From: Dicaeum eximium
Lineage: Eukaryota > Chordata > Aves > Passeriformes > Dicaeidae
Reading direction: 5' to 3'
Length of the DNA: 64,000 nucleotides
NCBI GenBank assembly: GCA_013396995.1
Contig: VWZP01009169.1
Span: 1,736,218-1,800,217, forward strand
Below are positions 1 through 12,531 of the stretch, piece by piece (the first letter of the stretch is position 1; each line of letters starts with the position of its first letter). The position numbers were made by a program, and so were the translations under genes. Under the pieces are notes generated by a model. That model saw only the letters and a list, made by a program, of their open reading frames with translations, did not search any database and had not been told where the DNA came from.

Positions 1-1705
1 GTGTGAGTGATGCTGTGGCCAAGGCCTTGCGCTCACACACTGCAAAATGCACCCACCCAAATGTGTGCTTTTGTTACTCTCCATCATGGATTTGAAGCCC
101 TGAGATGTGCAGATCTCCTCGGTGAAGGACTGGAGGTAACACAGCTTGCAGCCAGGGTGCTGATAATTGTGCAGGGAATCCAGTTTGGGATGTTACTGCT
201 CTAATTGTCTGCACAGTGGTTGTCATTGGCAGCAGGGAGGCTGATGGCATTCTGGTGCTGTAGGTGTGCCAGGCCACAGAGCACAAACTGCTTTTGCTGG
301 AGATTTAAATCATAATCATAGAATATCCTGAGTTGGTAGGGACCCACAAGGATCATTGAGTCCAGCTCCTGACTCTGTAGGACAGCCCTAAGAATTACAC
401 CCCATGCCTAAGAGTGTTGTCCAAACACTTCTTGAGCCCTGTCAGGCTTGGTGCTGTGACCGCTTCGGTGCCAAAGGGCACTGCTGAGGCATGGGGATGG
501 GATGGGGTTCGCCAGTACTGCTGTGAGCAGCACTGAACTCCAGCAGGCAGGTGGTAACATCTTGGACCCCTGTTTGCTAAATGAACTTGATCAAGGGGGA
601 GTTTTGTGACTGGCCCTGCTTGCTCTCACTCATATTGGTGTGTGAGGTCCTGCAGATGTGTGTGACTGGGCCCTGAGGATGCCACTGCAGGGACAGATGC
701 AAAACTGATTTTATGTTTGAATCCTCATGAAGAGGGGAGTCTTTATCCATTCAAGTCTTTGTACCTCTTACATATGCAATCCATGCTGACAGAAAACTAT
801 ATGAAACATTTAAGAGGTAGGCACTAACATGGTTAAGTTTGCTTTTGTCATCTTAGTTTGCTTCCTTGCATTTGGTTATGACATGGGGGTCTGAGTTCTT
901 GCTCTGAACTCAAAATGAGAACTGCTCAGGTAATGCAGTGCACAGATGAATGAAGAGGAGTGTGCAGAGGAGGCAGCAGAGGGAGGGAGAGTAGGGATGT
1001 GTTTTAGATGGCAATCTGAAATTATATGAGATTTAATAAGATACTGTGCAATAGTACAATTAAATTATGTCCCTTCTTCCAGAAGATACTAAAAGAGCCT
1101 AATCCAGCTATTTAGATCACTTTTACTACTGGTTATGAGCTGCATGTAGCTTAGATTCTGAGCAAAAGGATTGATGGTGTGATTTACAAAAGTATTGTGT
1201 ATTTAGGGCAATGTTGAGTGCGCACTTTTTTTGATGGCAGTTTTCTGGGCTATTTTTTTCTTGTATCTTTCCTGTTCACAAAGGGTTTAACAGATGCAAC
1301 TAGCAAAAGAAGAAGGTAAGAAGTAATCTTGAGACCCAGACACAGTAGTGCTGGTTTGAAGAAATGGTGTTTGGTTAGGTAATGACTGAGGTGGGACACA
1401 GATGGTTTGTGAGTGGCTTTGAGCAGCTTTGTTGCTGAGGAGGATTTCCATGAAACCAAGGTTGTAATGTGCCTCAGAGAAATCAAAATTTCCTCAGTGG
1501 GAGAGAAAGATAATACTTCAAAATTAGTAAGCTTCCGTTTTCTATCTACTCTTAAATGTAAATGAAAAAAATCATATTATGCCAGGTTTTTTGGAAATAA
1601 CCATAAGATGTTGATGTAGAGTTTTGCTGTACTTAAATTGAAATTATGTAAACTGAATTTACCATGTCATTACTGATTGCGGTAACTACACTACTTTATT
1701 TTTAG
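1..1705 (+). other. RNF8: RNF8 intron 1 (3' part)
   Basis: No exon was found here. The first recognisable RNF8 coding exon begins at 1706 after a TTTAG acceptor, and it starts inside the FHA domain, so the start codon exon must lie upstream of this window. The only structure I recognise is a CR1 fragment at about 308-485. ORFs in this stretch are short and resemble nothing known to me. Confidence 0.7.
308..485 (-). mobile_element. CR1 LINE 3' fragment, antisense
   Basis: The plus strand shows the reverse complement of a CR1 3' end: an ATCATAGAAT motif, then a 'gttggtagggaccc' phrase, a 'gagtccagctcc' phrase and the 'cacttcttgagc' stretch typical of chicken-type CR1 copies. It is short and 5'-truncated, as most avian CR1 copies are. 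It lies in RNF8 intron 1. Confidence 0.75.
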
Positions 1706-3481
1706 GTGACTATAGGCCGAGGATTAGATATCACATACCAGCTGGTGTCAAAAACCTGTCCCTTGATGATCTCTCGTAAGCACTGTGTCTTCCAGCAGAA
1801 TGCAGAAGGGCAGTGGACTGTCAAGGATAACAAGGTACAGAGACTAGTTGAAGACCTTGTACTCTGAGATTCATTGAGTGGAATCCATTGTTTTGGATCT
1901 AGCAATGTCTGGGCTGTGATAGAGTGTAAGTGTGATAGAAGGTCCATGGGAATGTGTCTTGCCTGTTGTGCACTTCCAGCAGGAAACTTCAGTCTGCTGC
2001 AGCTGGGATGTAAACTCTATTACTCTCTATGTACATCCACCTCTTGGTTTAGCATTTTTCAGACCAGTGTGGCCTTGCCAAGGGCACTTTGCAGTCTGTG
2101 AATCTGTTTGGTGTCGCTTTCTTAAGAAATATCCTATATGAATTTTGATATAGGATTTTATCCTTTCAAAAGGATAACATTCTTGTAGTGCTAATGAAAA
2201 GATAAAGTGCAACTCCTTATTGTAGTGACACGATTGCTTTAATTATAATCAACTTTAACAAGATTCTAGTGTTAGAAAAACCATGCTTCATGTTGTGTTC
2301 AAATGAGTTTCTCCTGAAAGTTGTTCTCAGCTGATTAGTATAAAAATGTTGATGTCAGAGTCCTCACCTGGGCCTCACTTTGACTTCAGTAATCTGTTTT
2401 TTATATTGTGATCTCTCCACTTTCTCATTCAGTCTGAAAACAGTAAAATGAGTAATTTGCTTTAAAACAGCACTGGAACAACAAAAATGTTCAATGCATC
2501 CTGCAGATTTGAAGGATGTTTGGGTTGACAGCAGATTAGTCAGAAAGGAATGGAGTGGCTACTGTTAAAATTATGCTGCTCTTAAACAAAACCCTCTTGT
2601 AGTATATGTATACACTTGAAAACTTAATGTTACTGCATGATATGAAACATCTACCATAGATTAACTATTAACACTTCCTGTCTATTTTCACTGTTGGCCA
2701 GTTGGTCAGTTTGTTTCGTTGAGTCTCACTGAGATATGTAAATTCCTAATGTTTCTTCAGTTCATCATGAGCACAGACCAGTTTTGCTGTTTTTGAAGAC
2801 TATTTCTTGAGCTAATTTTAAAACCTTTTTTGTGCTTTGAACATGATTTCTAGAAGAACATTTTCCTTCTTTATAGTCTCTTTGCATATGTAAAAACTTT
2901 GTTTTCTTCAAGGAGTATAACCAGTGCTTCTTTTTATATCCTTTTTTTTCCTGGAATTTCAGGTAAAATTAATTGTCAAGAATAATTAGTGTAGTATTCT
3001 ATATTCCTGACAATGATCTGTTGTGGGGCCTTTTTATTAGTTTGTTCTTATTTCTAAAGCTTTTGTGCAGGTTTTTCCCCTCAAATTTAATTGTTTTCCT
3101 TCTGTACAAGCACGTATGTCAAAATATTGTTCTTGGTGCTTGTACACAAAATCTGTAATGCAAGAATAATGTGCAGTAAATAATACAGTGCAGTAACTGT
3201 AATAAATGCAACACTGAGCCAATAATCTGGATATTACCAGGTTTATTTGAAGAGGTGGCTTGTTCTGATTGAAGCACTGAAGAGGTTGGCTGTGTTCATT
3301 TGCAGTTGCCAGAAATAATTCTCAGAGGACTCTGTAACTGTATATTTAATTTTGGTGATTCTGTGTTTATTGGCAGAGTCTAAATGGAGTCTGGCTTAAT
3401 AAACAACGCCTGGATCCATCAAAAGTCTATCCTATTGCTGAAGGAGACCGTATCCAGTTGGGAGTGCCTCTGGAAAACAGA
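1706..3481 (+). other. RNF8: RNF8 FHA domain (exons 2-3, N-terminal strand missing)
   Basis: Exon 1706-1834 encodes VTIGRGLDITYQ through SRKHCVF to WTVKDNK, and the start of exon 3377-4117 continues with SLNGVWLN and ends the fold near IQLGVPLEN. The Arg of IGRG corresponds to human Arg42, and the Ser-Arg-x-His-Cys motif is also intact. These are the phosphopeptide-binding elements of the FHA fold, so binding to phospho-TQ motifs is expected to be kept. The 1.5-kb intron between the exons holds nothing I recognise. Confidence 0.93.
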
Positions 3482-6400
3482 GAGACTGCTGAATATGAGT
3501 ATGAAGTAATTAAAGACGAATGGGAGAAAATCAGACCCTTTTTAGCCCAAAGAAGTGACCTGGGGAAAGCTAAGAGTTCAAGACCTAAACGTAAATTTAG
3601 TTTGGAGGAGGTGGAGACATGTGGATCAGAAGGCCCTTCAAACTCCAGATGCAAAAGAGACAGAATGTCCTGTGACAGTGAACCTTTAGATAAATCATGG
3701 GGACAGGCAGGAGAGGCCAGACGGCTGACAGAGAAGATGGATGTCAAGCTGCCTTCTCCTGGACCCAGTGAGGGGCATGGTGCTCCAGTGCATGGCAGCC
3801 CTGTTCACTCCAAGAAAGCTGTGACTGTCCTGCAGAAGGACCAGAAAGGCTCCGGCCTTGCAGAGTCATGGACTGGCTTGAAAATGCTGAGGAAATCTCT
3901 AGCAGATACAATGGAATTAAAGGTCAAAGTGCAGGAGAAGCAGACTGCAGTTCTAAATGTGAAGCAGAAGCACAGGAAGTGTGATCAGAAGGAGATCCAA
4001 ATAATGGAACAGGAGCTGCAGGAGTTGCAGAACCAACTCTGCTTGGAGCAAGAGCATCAGCAGCAGCAGGTGGAAGAGCTGGAGAGGACATTCTGTAAAG
4101 AGCAGCAGAAGCTAGAGGTATAATGGTGGTAATAATTTTGGCCTGTGTCTTCACTTTTTTGGAGTGCCTCGTATACGGCATTGATCCAAAATAGCTCTTG
4201 AACTATACAATAACATAAATAGTGTTTGTGTGAATTACCCCTGCTAAAATTTTTGTGGAAGTATTTAACTTAGTATGTAACACAGTGCTTGTACCAAAAG
4301 AAAGTGCAGAGACAGAAGATATTTGGCTGCATGGGGCATTCAGGAAAAGGTGCAAAATTAACTATTTCAGTTGATAAAGGAGCATGTTTTTAAATAAAAA
4401 AATGAAAGTTTTTGCCTGATCTCTCGTGCTTATAGAGAGGACAGCTTGAAAAGTAATCACTGAAAGTGTGAATTTCTCTCAGTGTATGGCTGAAATAATG
4501 CCCAGTTTGCATGGCAAATGCACTGTCTTTACAATCAATGAAATATTGCATGCCTTAATTCCTGGAGGGAAGGAGATCCTTTTCCTACTTTCAAAAATCT
4601 TTTCTTGCAATCTGTAAGTACCTTTAAGCAGTAATGCTTAAAAAAATGCTTATATGTGGTAAGTTCCTTTTTTTGGTAACAGACCAAAATCTGTTCAAAC
4701 TTGAGACTGCTCAAAATCTGGCTTAAGGAAAGTGAGGATTCATCTTGGAGTGAGTCTAATAATTTATTAGTTACTTCCTTAAAGTCTGCTGCTAAAGGCA
4801 AGATACCAGTATCAGAAGTAGAGAAAGTTTGGAGTTGTGCCCTTAAAAACAATGGGATGTTTACCTGGAGCTTTAGGTATCTTTGACCTCTTTAAATGTA
4901 CTCAAAGACAGAGTTGCAGCTTTTAAGTTGTTGCTGATCTCTTTGCTTCTATGAATATGCTGGTGCCTTTTGAGCTGGAATAATGTGGAGGTATTCAAAA
5001 TATGGAACTGTAAATGGTATATCCATTTTAACTCATCACAGGAAATGATAGCTCTAATTTCTGTTGTACACATGTAACCCTAGAGTGGAACATCTCATAA
5101 GTTGTTGAAAATCAGTGTTGTTTCTTTAAGCATATCCTCTAAAGAGAGTAATAATTTTCTGTCTCTTATGTTCTTCAAGTCTTTTTTTTTTGTCCCACTT
5201 CTTACCCCACCCAGGGAAAAAAGTATCAACAAGGGGAAGAGAATCTGAAGGAGCAGCTGGCCCAGGTCCTGCAAGAGGTAAGGGATTATGAGACTAGGTT
5301 TGGTCTAACTGTGTAACTCAGATATTTAAATCTTTCCAAGTGTTTTGGCCTCTTGGTCGAAGACAAGGTCTTTGCCTTAGGTGACTGTAAAACCTAACTG
5401 AAGTGAAAGAGTAACCTGGAATAAGTAATGCAAAGTGTGATGGCACTGGGAAGGTCATAAATAACTGGCAGTGCATTCCAGTTTTACATTAAGGTTAAAT
5501 TATCTTAACGCCTCAACTTGTATGTGTTGCTCTTCTAGGAACAGAACGGGAGAAATGAGTGTGCTGAACCTTATGACTATGACTATATATCTTTAATAGG
5601 ATAGCTTATAATGGTACTCTTATAACTTCTGGAATGGTATTGTTACAGCATCGTGCTTTGATGGAAGAACTGAATCGTAACAAAAAAGATTTTGAAGAGA
5701 TAATTCGAGCCAAGAATAAAGAACTGGAAGAAACCAAGGTAAGGAATAACTGCATTCTTAGTTTTATTCATAAGTGAAACATGATATTCTGCAGCAGAGG
5801 AAGTGGTTTATTTAACATTTGCCTTGGCTCTGCCTGGCCTCCTATAGGGCAAAATTTCTGTGTTTTGAGGTGGCAGCTGACACTGGGCGAGGAGGCACCT
5901 TGCCCTTTCTATAAATTAGTGTCAAACAGTAGTTACTAGATCTTTCTCGATCATAAAGAAAGCCCAAAGCACCATTGTGAAAGAGAAATGGGCCCATTGC
6001 ACCCTTTATTTAAAATAACAAACAAACAAAAAATCAAACCAGAAATAACAGGAAAAATCCACCGACAAACCAGAAGTGTTTGAAAAGTGAGGTGCTTCAT
6101 TTTCAGTTGAAGTGCATTCAAGTAAAACTGTGCTGTGACAGCAGTTCTATAAGGGAGTGTGGGACTGAAGCAACATGGAATTTGAATAATGAATAAGCCA
6201 CAGTTCTTCCTGCCCTTGACACAAAGTGATGAGTAGAAAATAATTAAGGAGATCCTTTCCCGAGTCTTACTTTTGGAAATGATTGCATTATCCACCACTG
6301 ACAGTTTGCTTTGTTTTTTTAATGTAATCTTTGGAAATTTGTGGCTATTTCAACCATGGCTTAAATTAGAAGAATTTTCTTGTTATTTTTAGAAGATAGA

Positions 6401-9400
6401 GCAGGTATCTAGCCTAATCAGCCTAATTTAACTCTTAACAAGCAAACAAAAAGAGTATTAGGTTGTTAAATGCAAGTAAATATTTTAAGCTTTATTGCTT
6501 CCTTTTTTTAAGACTTGAGGTGTTTAGTCTGTTGGGCGTTCTGCTTTTTACATCAGACATCAAAAAAAATATTGATTAAAGCCAAACTCTTGTCAGAAAC
6601 AGGTTGAAAAAGATTCTGAAAAGATTGATCAGCTGGTAGTTCTTTCAGGCTGAAGGGAATTTTGGTAATGGCTGCTGTTCTTCCTTCCAAGTTCTCTGTG
6701 GTGGGTGGGAATAGTCTCAATACTGCTGAGACTGCAAGGAGGAAAAAGGTTACAGATCTGGGTATATGATAGATACCCACCTGACCTGTGGATTTGCAGT
6801 ATGATTTTCTTCCCCTGCACACACACTTCCTGCCAATTGAGAAAAACCTTGTTCTTTGCTGATACACAACCACATGTACTTTTCCACTAGGAGGAGAAGG
6901 AAAAGGTGAGAGCCCAAAAAGAAGAGGTATTGAATCAGATGAATGATGTGTTGGAGAATGAGCTGCAGTGCACAATCTGTTCTGAGCACTTTATCGAGGT
7001 ATGTTTAAACCTGTATGGGTTTGCCAGTAAAAAAGAGACCTGAGAAGCTTTCCATAGTTCTAGTAACACAATATTTAAGCCCTTTTCTTTACTTCACTTG
7101 TTCAACATTCCCAACAGACCCACAGTGAGTTCTTATGGGAAAGAGTTGATCCAGAGATCTATTCTGTCTGTCCTGACTCTTTGCTTGACAGCAAATTCAG
7201 CTTTAATGTCTCTATCTGCATAGACATGAGTGCTTAATCCTAAAATGCACATAAGTTTGGAGCGCTTATGTAGGTTTTTGAACTGGTGCTCTCAATTGCT
7301 GCTGGTGGTGCTTGGAGAAGAATTATTTTGTAATGGACTTTGCTTTAAGCTGACTAGAGTTGGACTGTTTGAGGTTTAGATAGATGGAGAGGTTAGTAAA
7401 GGTAGGGAGGTACAGGGTTCAATCAAGTCCTGGGATGTTTATATTGTTCAGATAACCTCTTTCTTTGAGAAATTGGCCTATTTTCATTTGATTCTACATT
7501 AAGCTATGCTTGTTGTGTAGACTTATTTTGTTCATGTTTTGCTAGAAGATCAGTTTCATTACATTATTTTTTACTAGGGGAAATCTGATGTGTTACCCTT
7601 GTTATAATGGCTTAAGAGCTAGCTGAAATTTAAATTTCTCAGTATATTAAGATGCTGTTTTGCAGTATCTGAGTTTTTTCCATGATTTATCCTTTTCAAA
7701 TTGGGGTAACTTGTAATAAAATTAATTAATTTTTCTGTTTCTGACTTGCTATGACTTAACAGTGGCTCCATTAACTGACTTGTAATGCTGGCCTGGCCTC
7801 TGGCATGGGGGAGTTTGTATGTGACTCCTGCAAAAGCCCTAAAGGCTTTGGGCTCTCCAGTCCCTTTCCCTATACAAAATACTCATCTAATATTTTCCTG
7901 TATTCAGTATGTTTTCACTTGACAGTGCCTGTGTGAGCATGCTGTGACCAGTGTCCTCTGCTGAACTCCACAGGCAGTCACGCTCAACTGTGCGCACAGC
8001 TTCTGCTCCTACTGTATCAATGAGTGGACAAAACGTAAAGTGGAGTGCCCTATCTGCAGGCAGGAGATCAAATCCCAGACACGCTCTCTGGTGCTGGATA
8101 ACTGCATTAACAGGATGGTGGAAAAACTGGATGTGGAAATGAAAGAGCATCGCCTGAGCCTTATCAGAGAGCGGAAAGGTGAGAGGTGGGTGGATGTGGC
8201 ATGACGAGTACAATCTCTTATTCCATCTATTTTGCACAATTTTCTTTGGCACCTATATACCAAGAAGATGCTCAGGGAATGCTGCAGAAACACTAAAAAA
8301 AATAATGAGATCTCTTGACAAACTAGCTTTACTGCACAGTAAAATAAAATTAGTACAAAGTTTGGAAAAAGAGTTCAGTATGAATTTCATGGTCTGGCGG
8401 GACAACTTAGTTTAACCGTGCTAAAGGTTATGCTCTTTCCAAGAGATCACGTAATAAAAGCAAAAATATATAGAATGGGCCTTGAAAAATTTACCAGGCA
8501 CTTTAGATTAAACTATGGAGTACATAATTACAGAAACTCAGCAGACCTGACAAGAAGCTCTGAATTTTTTTCTGTGTGCTAGATTTATGTAGTTAATCTC
8601 TGAAAGAGACATTGGTATATCCTGTAAGTGTATGGCTGAACTGACAGTTGCTCTGACATGTTTATTTTTGTGGAATTAAAGCCACTGTGGCTTACAGGCA
8701 TAAACTTGTGCCTAGTTGTTGCTAAAATCTATGCGTGATGGTGATTGCTTTAATAAAAACCCTAGTATGGTTTATTCCTAGTCTGCTTCCTTCTTCTAAA
8801 TTTCATTCTAGAGCACTTGACACTGGTATCTAGGTGCTGAAATGTAGATGTCTGTTCCTGCTACCCCTTAAATTTCTATTGCTGTGTTCTCTTAAGTAAT
8901 TGTATTGTTTTCCCTTCATAGAGATGAGTGCATGATCCTTAATTTTACAATGTATCAAATTGTATTTTTACCAAAAGAAAGGTGCTTTTGAAACCTTTCA
9001 GATGTGCCATGGTGACATAGAATGACATCACTAAGCAGTGCTAGTTCAAGCCTGAAATGATAATGTATGTAACCCTTTCAGTCTGATACCCTGAGGAAAT
9101 GCTGCATTGCTGAGAGGCTGCCTGGCTCAGGGGCAAGAACTGCTTTTACCTCTGTGGAGCTGAATTCCCTTGTGGAATGCATCTGCAGAGTGCCACAGCG
9201 CTCTTGAAGGGTCTTGTCAGGTAGCTGATGGGCACTGGTAGCTGAAGTGGTGCCTTCACTGCAGCCCATTGTGTGCTAAACCAGTGGTCTTCATCATTGT
9301 TCAAACAAAAAGCAAATGAGTTCATAGCTTACCTCCAGAAATAACTACCAGTAGGAAATAATTTAAATTTACCATGACACGCTTCAGCTGGAAGGTGAAA

Positions 9401-10188
9401 TGGTTTCTGTGCCGCTTTTTGGGCGGTGATGGAAACATTTTGACTGAAATGAAGGTAACCATTTGTCTATTTAAAATTAATTCCTAAGAAATACACCTGT
9501 TGAAAGAAGAATGATGTTGGAAGTGGCACTCGAGAAGCTGTCAAGGCTTTCCAAGAAACCTTTCTAGGAGTCTTAGTAGCCCCAGCACTAGAAGGACATC
9601 TTGCAGTCTTAAATAGATGAAGCTTTTGATGAGGCTATAAATGTCCTGAACAATCAGTACTTGTTTGAGAGCCCCTTAACATATTTTTTCTTTCCTTTTC
9701 TTACCTGGCAAGACACTGAAATAGTTAGCCACTTCCATTGCCAGTTGTGTGCCTGTGAAGGGGTGGAGAATGTCTCCTCCTCATCTGTGCTACCTTAATA
9801 GGAAAAGACATATAGAGCACTTAAGAACACTTAAGAAGAAAACAAGCAAACAAATAACTCCCATACCTCTGTTCTTTTATGCTGAAAACTGAAATGAAAA
9901 AGGCCTATGTCCTGCAGCTGGAAAGACCTATTGCAAACTGACAGTGAGAAGCTAAAATATAGTTTCAAAGACAAGTAGTAATTTAGCACTTGTGGGTACA
10001 GTGGTCACAGCTAACTTTTGTATCTGTATGTTTTGAATGCAGAAAAACAGAATGTGATGGTGAAACCAGCCACAGACAGTGACAACGGTGTCCCTTCTTC
10101 CACCTACTCCATCTTGGCAATGAACAGCTGTGACAGTGAGGACTCTGAGGAGGATTCTTCCTATAGTGAAAGCTACTATGTTATCTGA
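1706..10188 (+). CDS. RNF8: E3 ubiquitin-protein ligase RNF8 (exon 2 to stop; 5' exon outside window)
   Basis: RNF8 is a nuclear RING E3 ligase. Its FHA domain binds phosphothreonines of MDC1 at DNA breaks and, with UBC13, it builds K63 ubiquitin chains that lead to RNF168, 53BP1 and BRCA1 recruitment. Coding exons seen: 1706-1834, 3377-4117, 5215-5277, 5649-5738, 6891-6998, 7974-8178, 10043-10188. All have AG/GT borders and consistent phase, giving 493 residues plus a stop. The order is: partial FHA (IGRG with the phosphothreonine-binding Arg, then SRKHC and LNGVW); a long Ser/Lys linker; a Glu/Gln-rich coiled coil across exons 3-6; a C3HC4 RING from CTIC to CPIC; and a C-terminal tail. Similarity to human RNF8 is clear throughout except the last exon, which encodes about 48 acidic, Ser-rich residues where human, as I recall it, has only a few. 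The start codon and roughly the first 35-40 residues are not in the window. Confidence 0.97.
6969..8057 (+). other. RNF8: RNF8 RING-HC finger (split across exons 6 and 7)
   Basis: The finger starts with CTIC in exon 6891-6998 and continues in exon 7974-8178 with NCAHSFCSYC and CPIC. That gives the full C3HC4 set: Cys-x2-Cys, Cys-x-His-x2-Cys-x2-Cys, Cys-x2-Cys. The Ile between the first two cysteines, which RING ligases use to contact the E2, is present. Nothing suggests loss of ligase activity. The intron at 6999-7973 splits the domain after FIE. Confidence 0.95.
10043..10188 (+). other. RNF8: RNF8 last coding exon: acidic Ser-rich tail ending YYVI
   Basis: The exon starts in phase 1 after a TGCAG acceptor and completes the codon begun by the last G of exon 7974-8178. 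It encodes about 48 residues rich in Ser, Asp and Glu, including NSCDSEDSEEDSSYSES and ending in Tyr-Tyr-Val-Ile before TGA. The S/D/E run has the look of casein kinase 2 sites. The last residues fit the loose class II PDZ-ligand pattern (hydrophobic-x-hydrophobic-COOH). From memory, human RNF8 ends only a few residues after the matching splice site. The exon call rests on phase, acceptor and a clean stop; it should be confirmed with RNA. Confidence 0.8.
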
Positions 10189-12531
10189 ACATTGTTACTG
10201 CAGACTCACTGCCTCTGTGCTGCCAAGAACCAACCTCATGGTGTTTCGTTCACTGCTGCTGGAGGAGTGGACTGGACACCTGGAAAGACCTGGGAAGAGG
10301 CTGGAGCTGTAAACTAGCAGCATTTGGAAGAAGGATCTTGTTTTCCAAATGAATGCACAGAAGCTTTATCTCTAGAACAAAATTGGGTTTGTGAGAGAAC
10401 AGACTGCCATTATGCTGGCTAATTGACTTACAAACCCTAAACTTCCATGTTAGCTTGTGACCTGCTCAGTGTAATGAAATAGTTTATATTGCATCATTGC
10501 CCTTTCCTTAGTGAATTACATGTTTACATCAGCATCCCTTATTTCAGGCAGCAGAGGGAATGTCCCAAGCCTTTTGAGAACTTGGCCATCCCTACCAGCA
10601 GGCAAGAGACAGGTATATCAGGAAAAAGTGAAAATGTGGGTTTTCCCCTTGAATTTCATATGGCAACTAGTGTCATCCCAGGCCTTTGGCATTAAAAGTA
10701 ATAAAGGGTGGGATATGGACACTTGGCTACAAGTGCATTGTAAGCTAGCTGTTGGCCATTGGCTTGCTCTGTTTATGTAGCCCATTTTCCATTAGATAGG
10801 GATGAAGGAGATTAAATCTTTTGGACATCTTCAGCTAGTGTTCTTTTCATGTAGTGTCTTTGGTTTGTTCCCTCTTCAGGCTTTTGCATTAAGGGTTTTA
10901 GAGCTAGGAAGCAGCACATCCAGAAATTTTTAGCAATGACTTTAAAAACATATAACCAGCAGCAAGAGAGGAGCCTCTGCATCTTCAGGTGTGCTGCTCT
11001 CCAAATTACTGAAATGTCCTGTTGGCAGGGTAGGAAAGCAGCATCTGTAGACAACCACAAGGTATAGAATGAAGCACTTCATTTTATTGTTTACAAGACA
11101 TAACTGTTGAGCTGTGGGTTGTACTACCCTCAGGGCTAATCACTCGTTCATAAGAGACCGATCAAGTCTGGCCTCATCCTATCATGTATTTTTCTATCGA
11201 GTTCCATTTTCTAGTGACTTACACTTTTGACTTAGCTGTTACATGGAAAGGACTCTTACACTGTGAGAACAGGATGGGGAAGCCTTTCTCATCTGTAATA
11301 TTTCTTTGGCTCTTTGTATATACACCCTTTCATTTCTAAGTTTATTTTGTTTAAGAACCAAAATATAAATCCATTTCTGCATTAGTCTTCTTTGGTGCAG
11401 CCACTGAGATAAATGTCTTCTAGTTGTCTTTAGACTTTTTTGAAAAAACAGACTATCTCATTTAATGACTTTGCTTCATGTTTTGATTGCTGTACACAGT
11501 GTGACCACTTTAAAGTTATTTGAAAGACTTTTGTATTCAGGAACTGATAAAAGACAACCCAATCCCTCAAGACTGTGACTACCCTAATGCTAATTTAATA
11601 GCTACAATCATACCTCTTACCTGCTTCCCCCAAGAAAGATCCCATTAAAAAGGTGCATGAATGATGTCCTAAGGAAGTAGAGTATTCTGACAAATTTGGT
11701 CAGTAGGATTTAAACAGGGGAGGCCTGATCTGTGAGCCAGGCAGCTTGCTTAAAGCTTTAGTGTAAGGTTTCTTTTGTAAGGAGACATTACATCTTCTGT
11801 AGTGTTCTTTCCCTTTTAATGTTCACTTTCTGTGAATAGATGCTTTCTAGAATGTGCAAGAGAAGAGCATTCCTCAAAATGCTCATGAAATAGGCTGATG
11901 TGGATCAGACATTTCTGATGAAGAGGAGTAGAAGGAAAATACTCTGGTTATGTAGGACTGCGAATTCTTCTAGTCTGTATCTCTTCCATACTGCTGTGCT
12001 TTTTTTCTCATTTCATTTTGCAAAATACATATTTATTTTATTATGTTGGTGTTTATGCATATTGCAGAGAAGGATAATGCTTCCCACTCATTAAGAGAGT
12101 GGTAATCTTTGGTTTGGTTTCTGAGTGTGTCCTCTTTTCACTAGAACATGAAGAATGTAAGTGCTGTATTCCAAATTATTTTTGCTCTACTGGTAGGTGC
12201 ACAGTGTGTAAATGTCCACAGAGAGAAGTATTACTACTGTCCACTTAGAAAAACTTTTCACTGACAAAAGCAGACCTGCAGTGTGCTCTCAGTTGCTCTA
12301 AGCTCTGGATCCTTTATTTACTTGGCTGTCTCTTCGTTGTCCACTTGGTTCTACTTGGATGTGCCCTTGGAGATGTTATGCCCTGAACTGTTACCTGTCT
12401 TGGGATGGCATCAGGTGCTTCCAGATGTCAGGTTACAACTCAGTTCCTCACAGATGATGCAGGGCAGGATCCAGACTTGCTGTTTCCTCTTGGAAGACAG
12501 CTCTCAGGTAGTGTGATAATCAAGCACTTCC
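10189..12531 (+). other. RNF8: RNF8 3' UTR and spacer
   Basis: This is AT-rich sequence without further RNF8 coding exons. The first canonical AATAAA after the stop is at 10700-10705, about 0.5 kb downstream, and could end a short 3' UTR. The UTR could also run further, since later AT-rich stretches such as an ATTAAA near 11,645 are possible alternatives. ORFs of 60-90 codons here look random. No repeat was recognised before 12,532. Confidence 0.5.
10700..10705 (+). terminator. RNF8: Candidate RNF8 polyadenylation signal AATAAA
   Basis: Canonical AATAAA on the sense strand 512 nt after the RNF8 stop, preceded by an overlapping ATTAAA at 10691. A GT-containing stretch follows. This is a motif match only; a longer 3' UTR is equally possible. 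Confidence 0.4.

Noticed and set aside
6553..6975. 140-codon minus-strand ORF
   Set aside because: Antisense shadow of RNF8 exon 6891-6998 and its intron; no domain seen.
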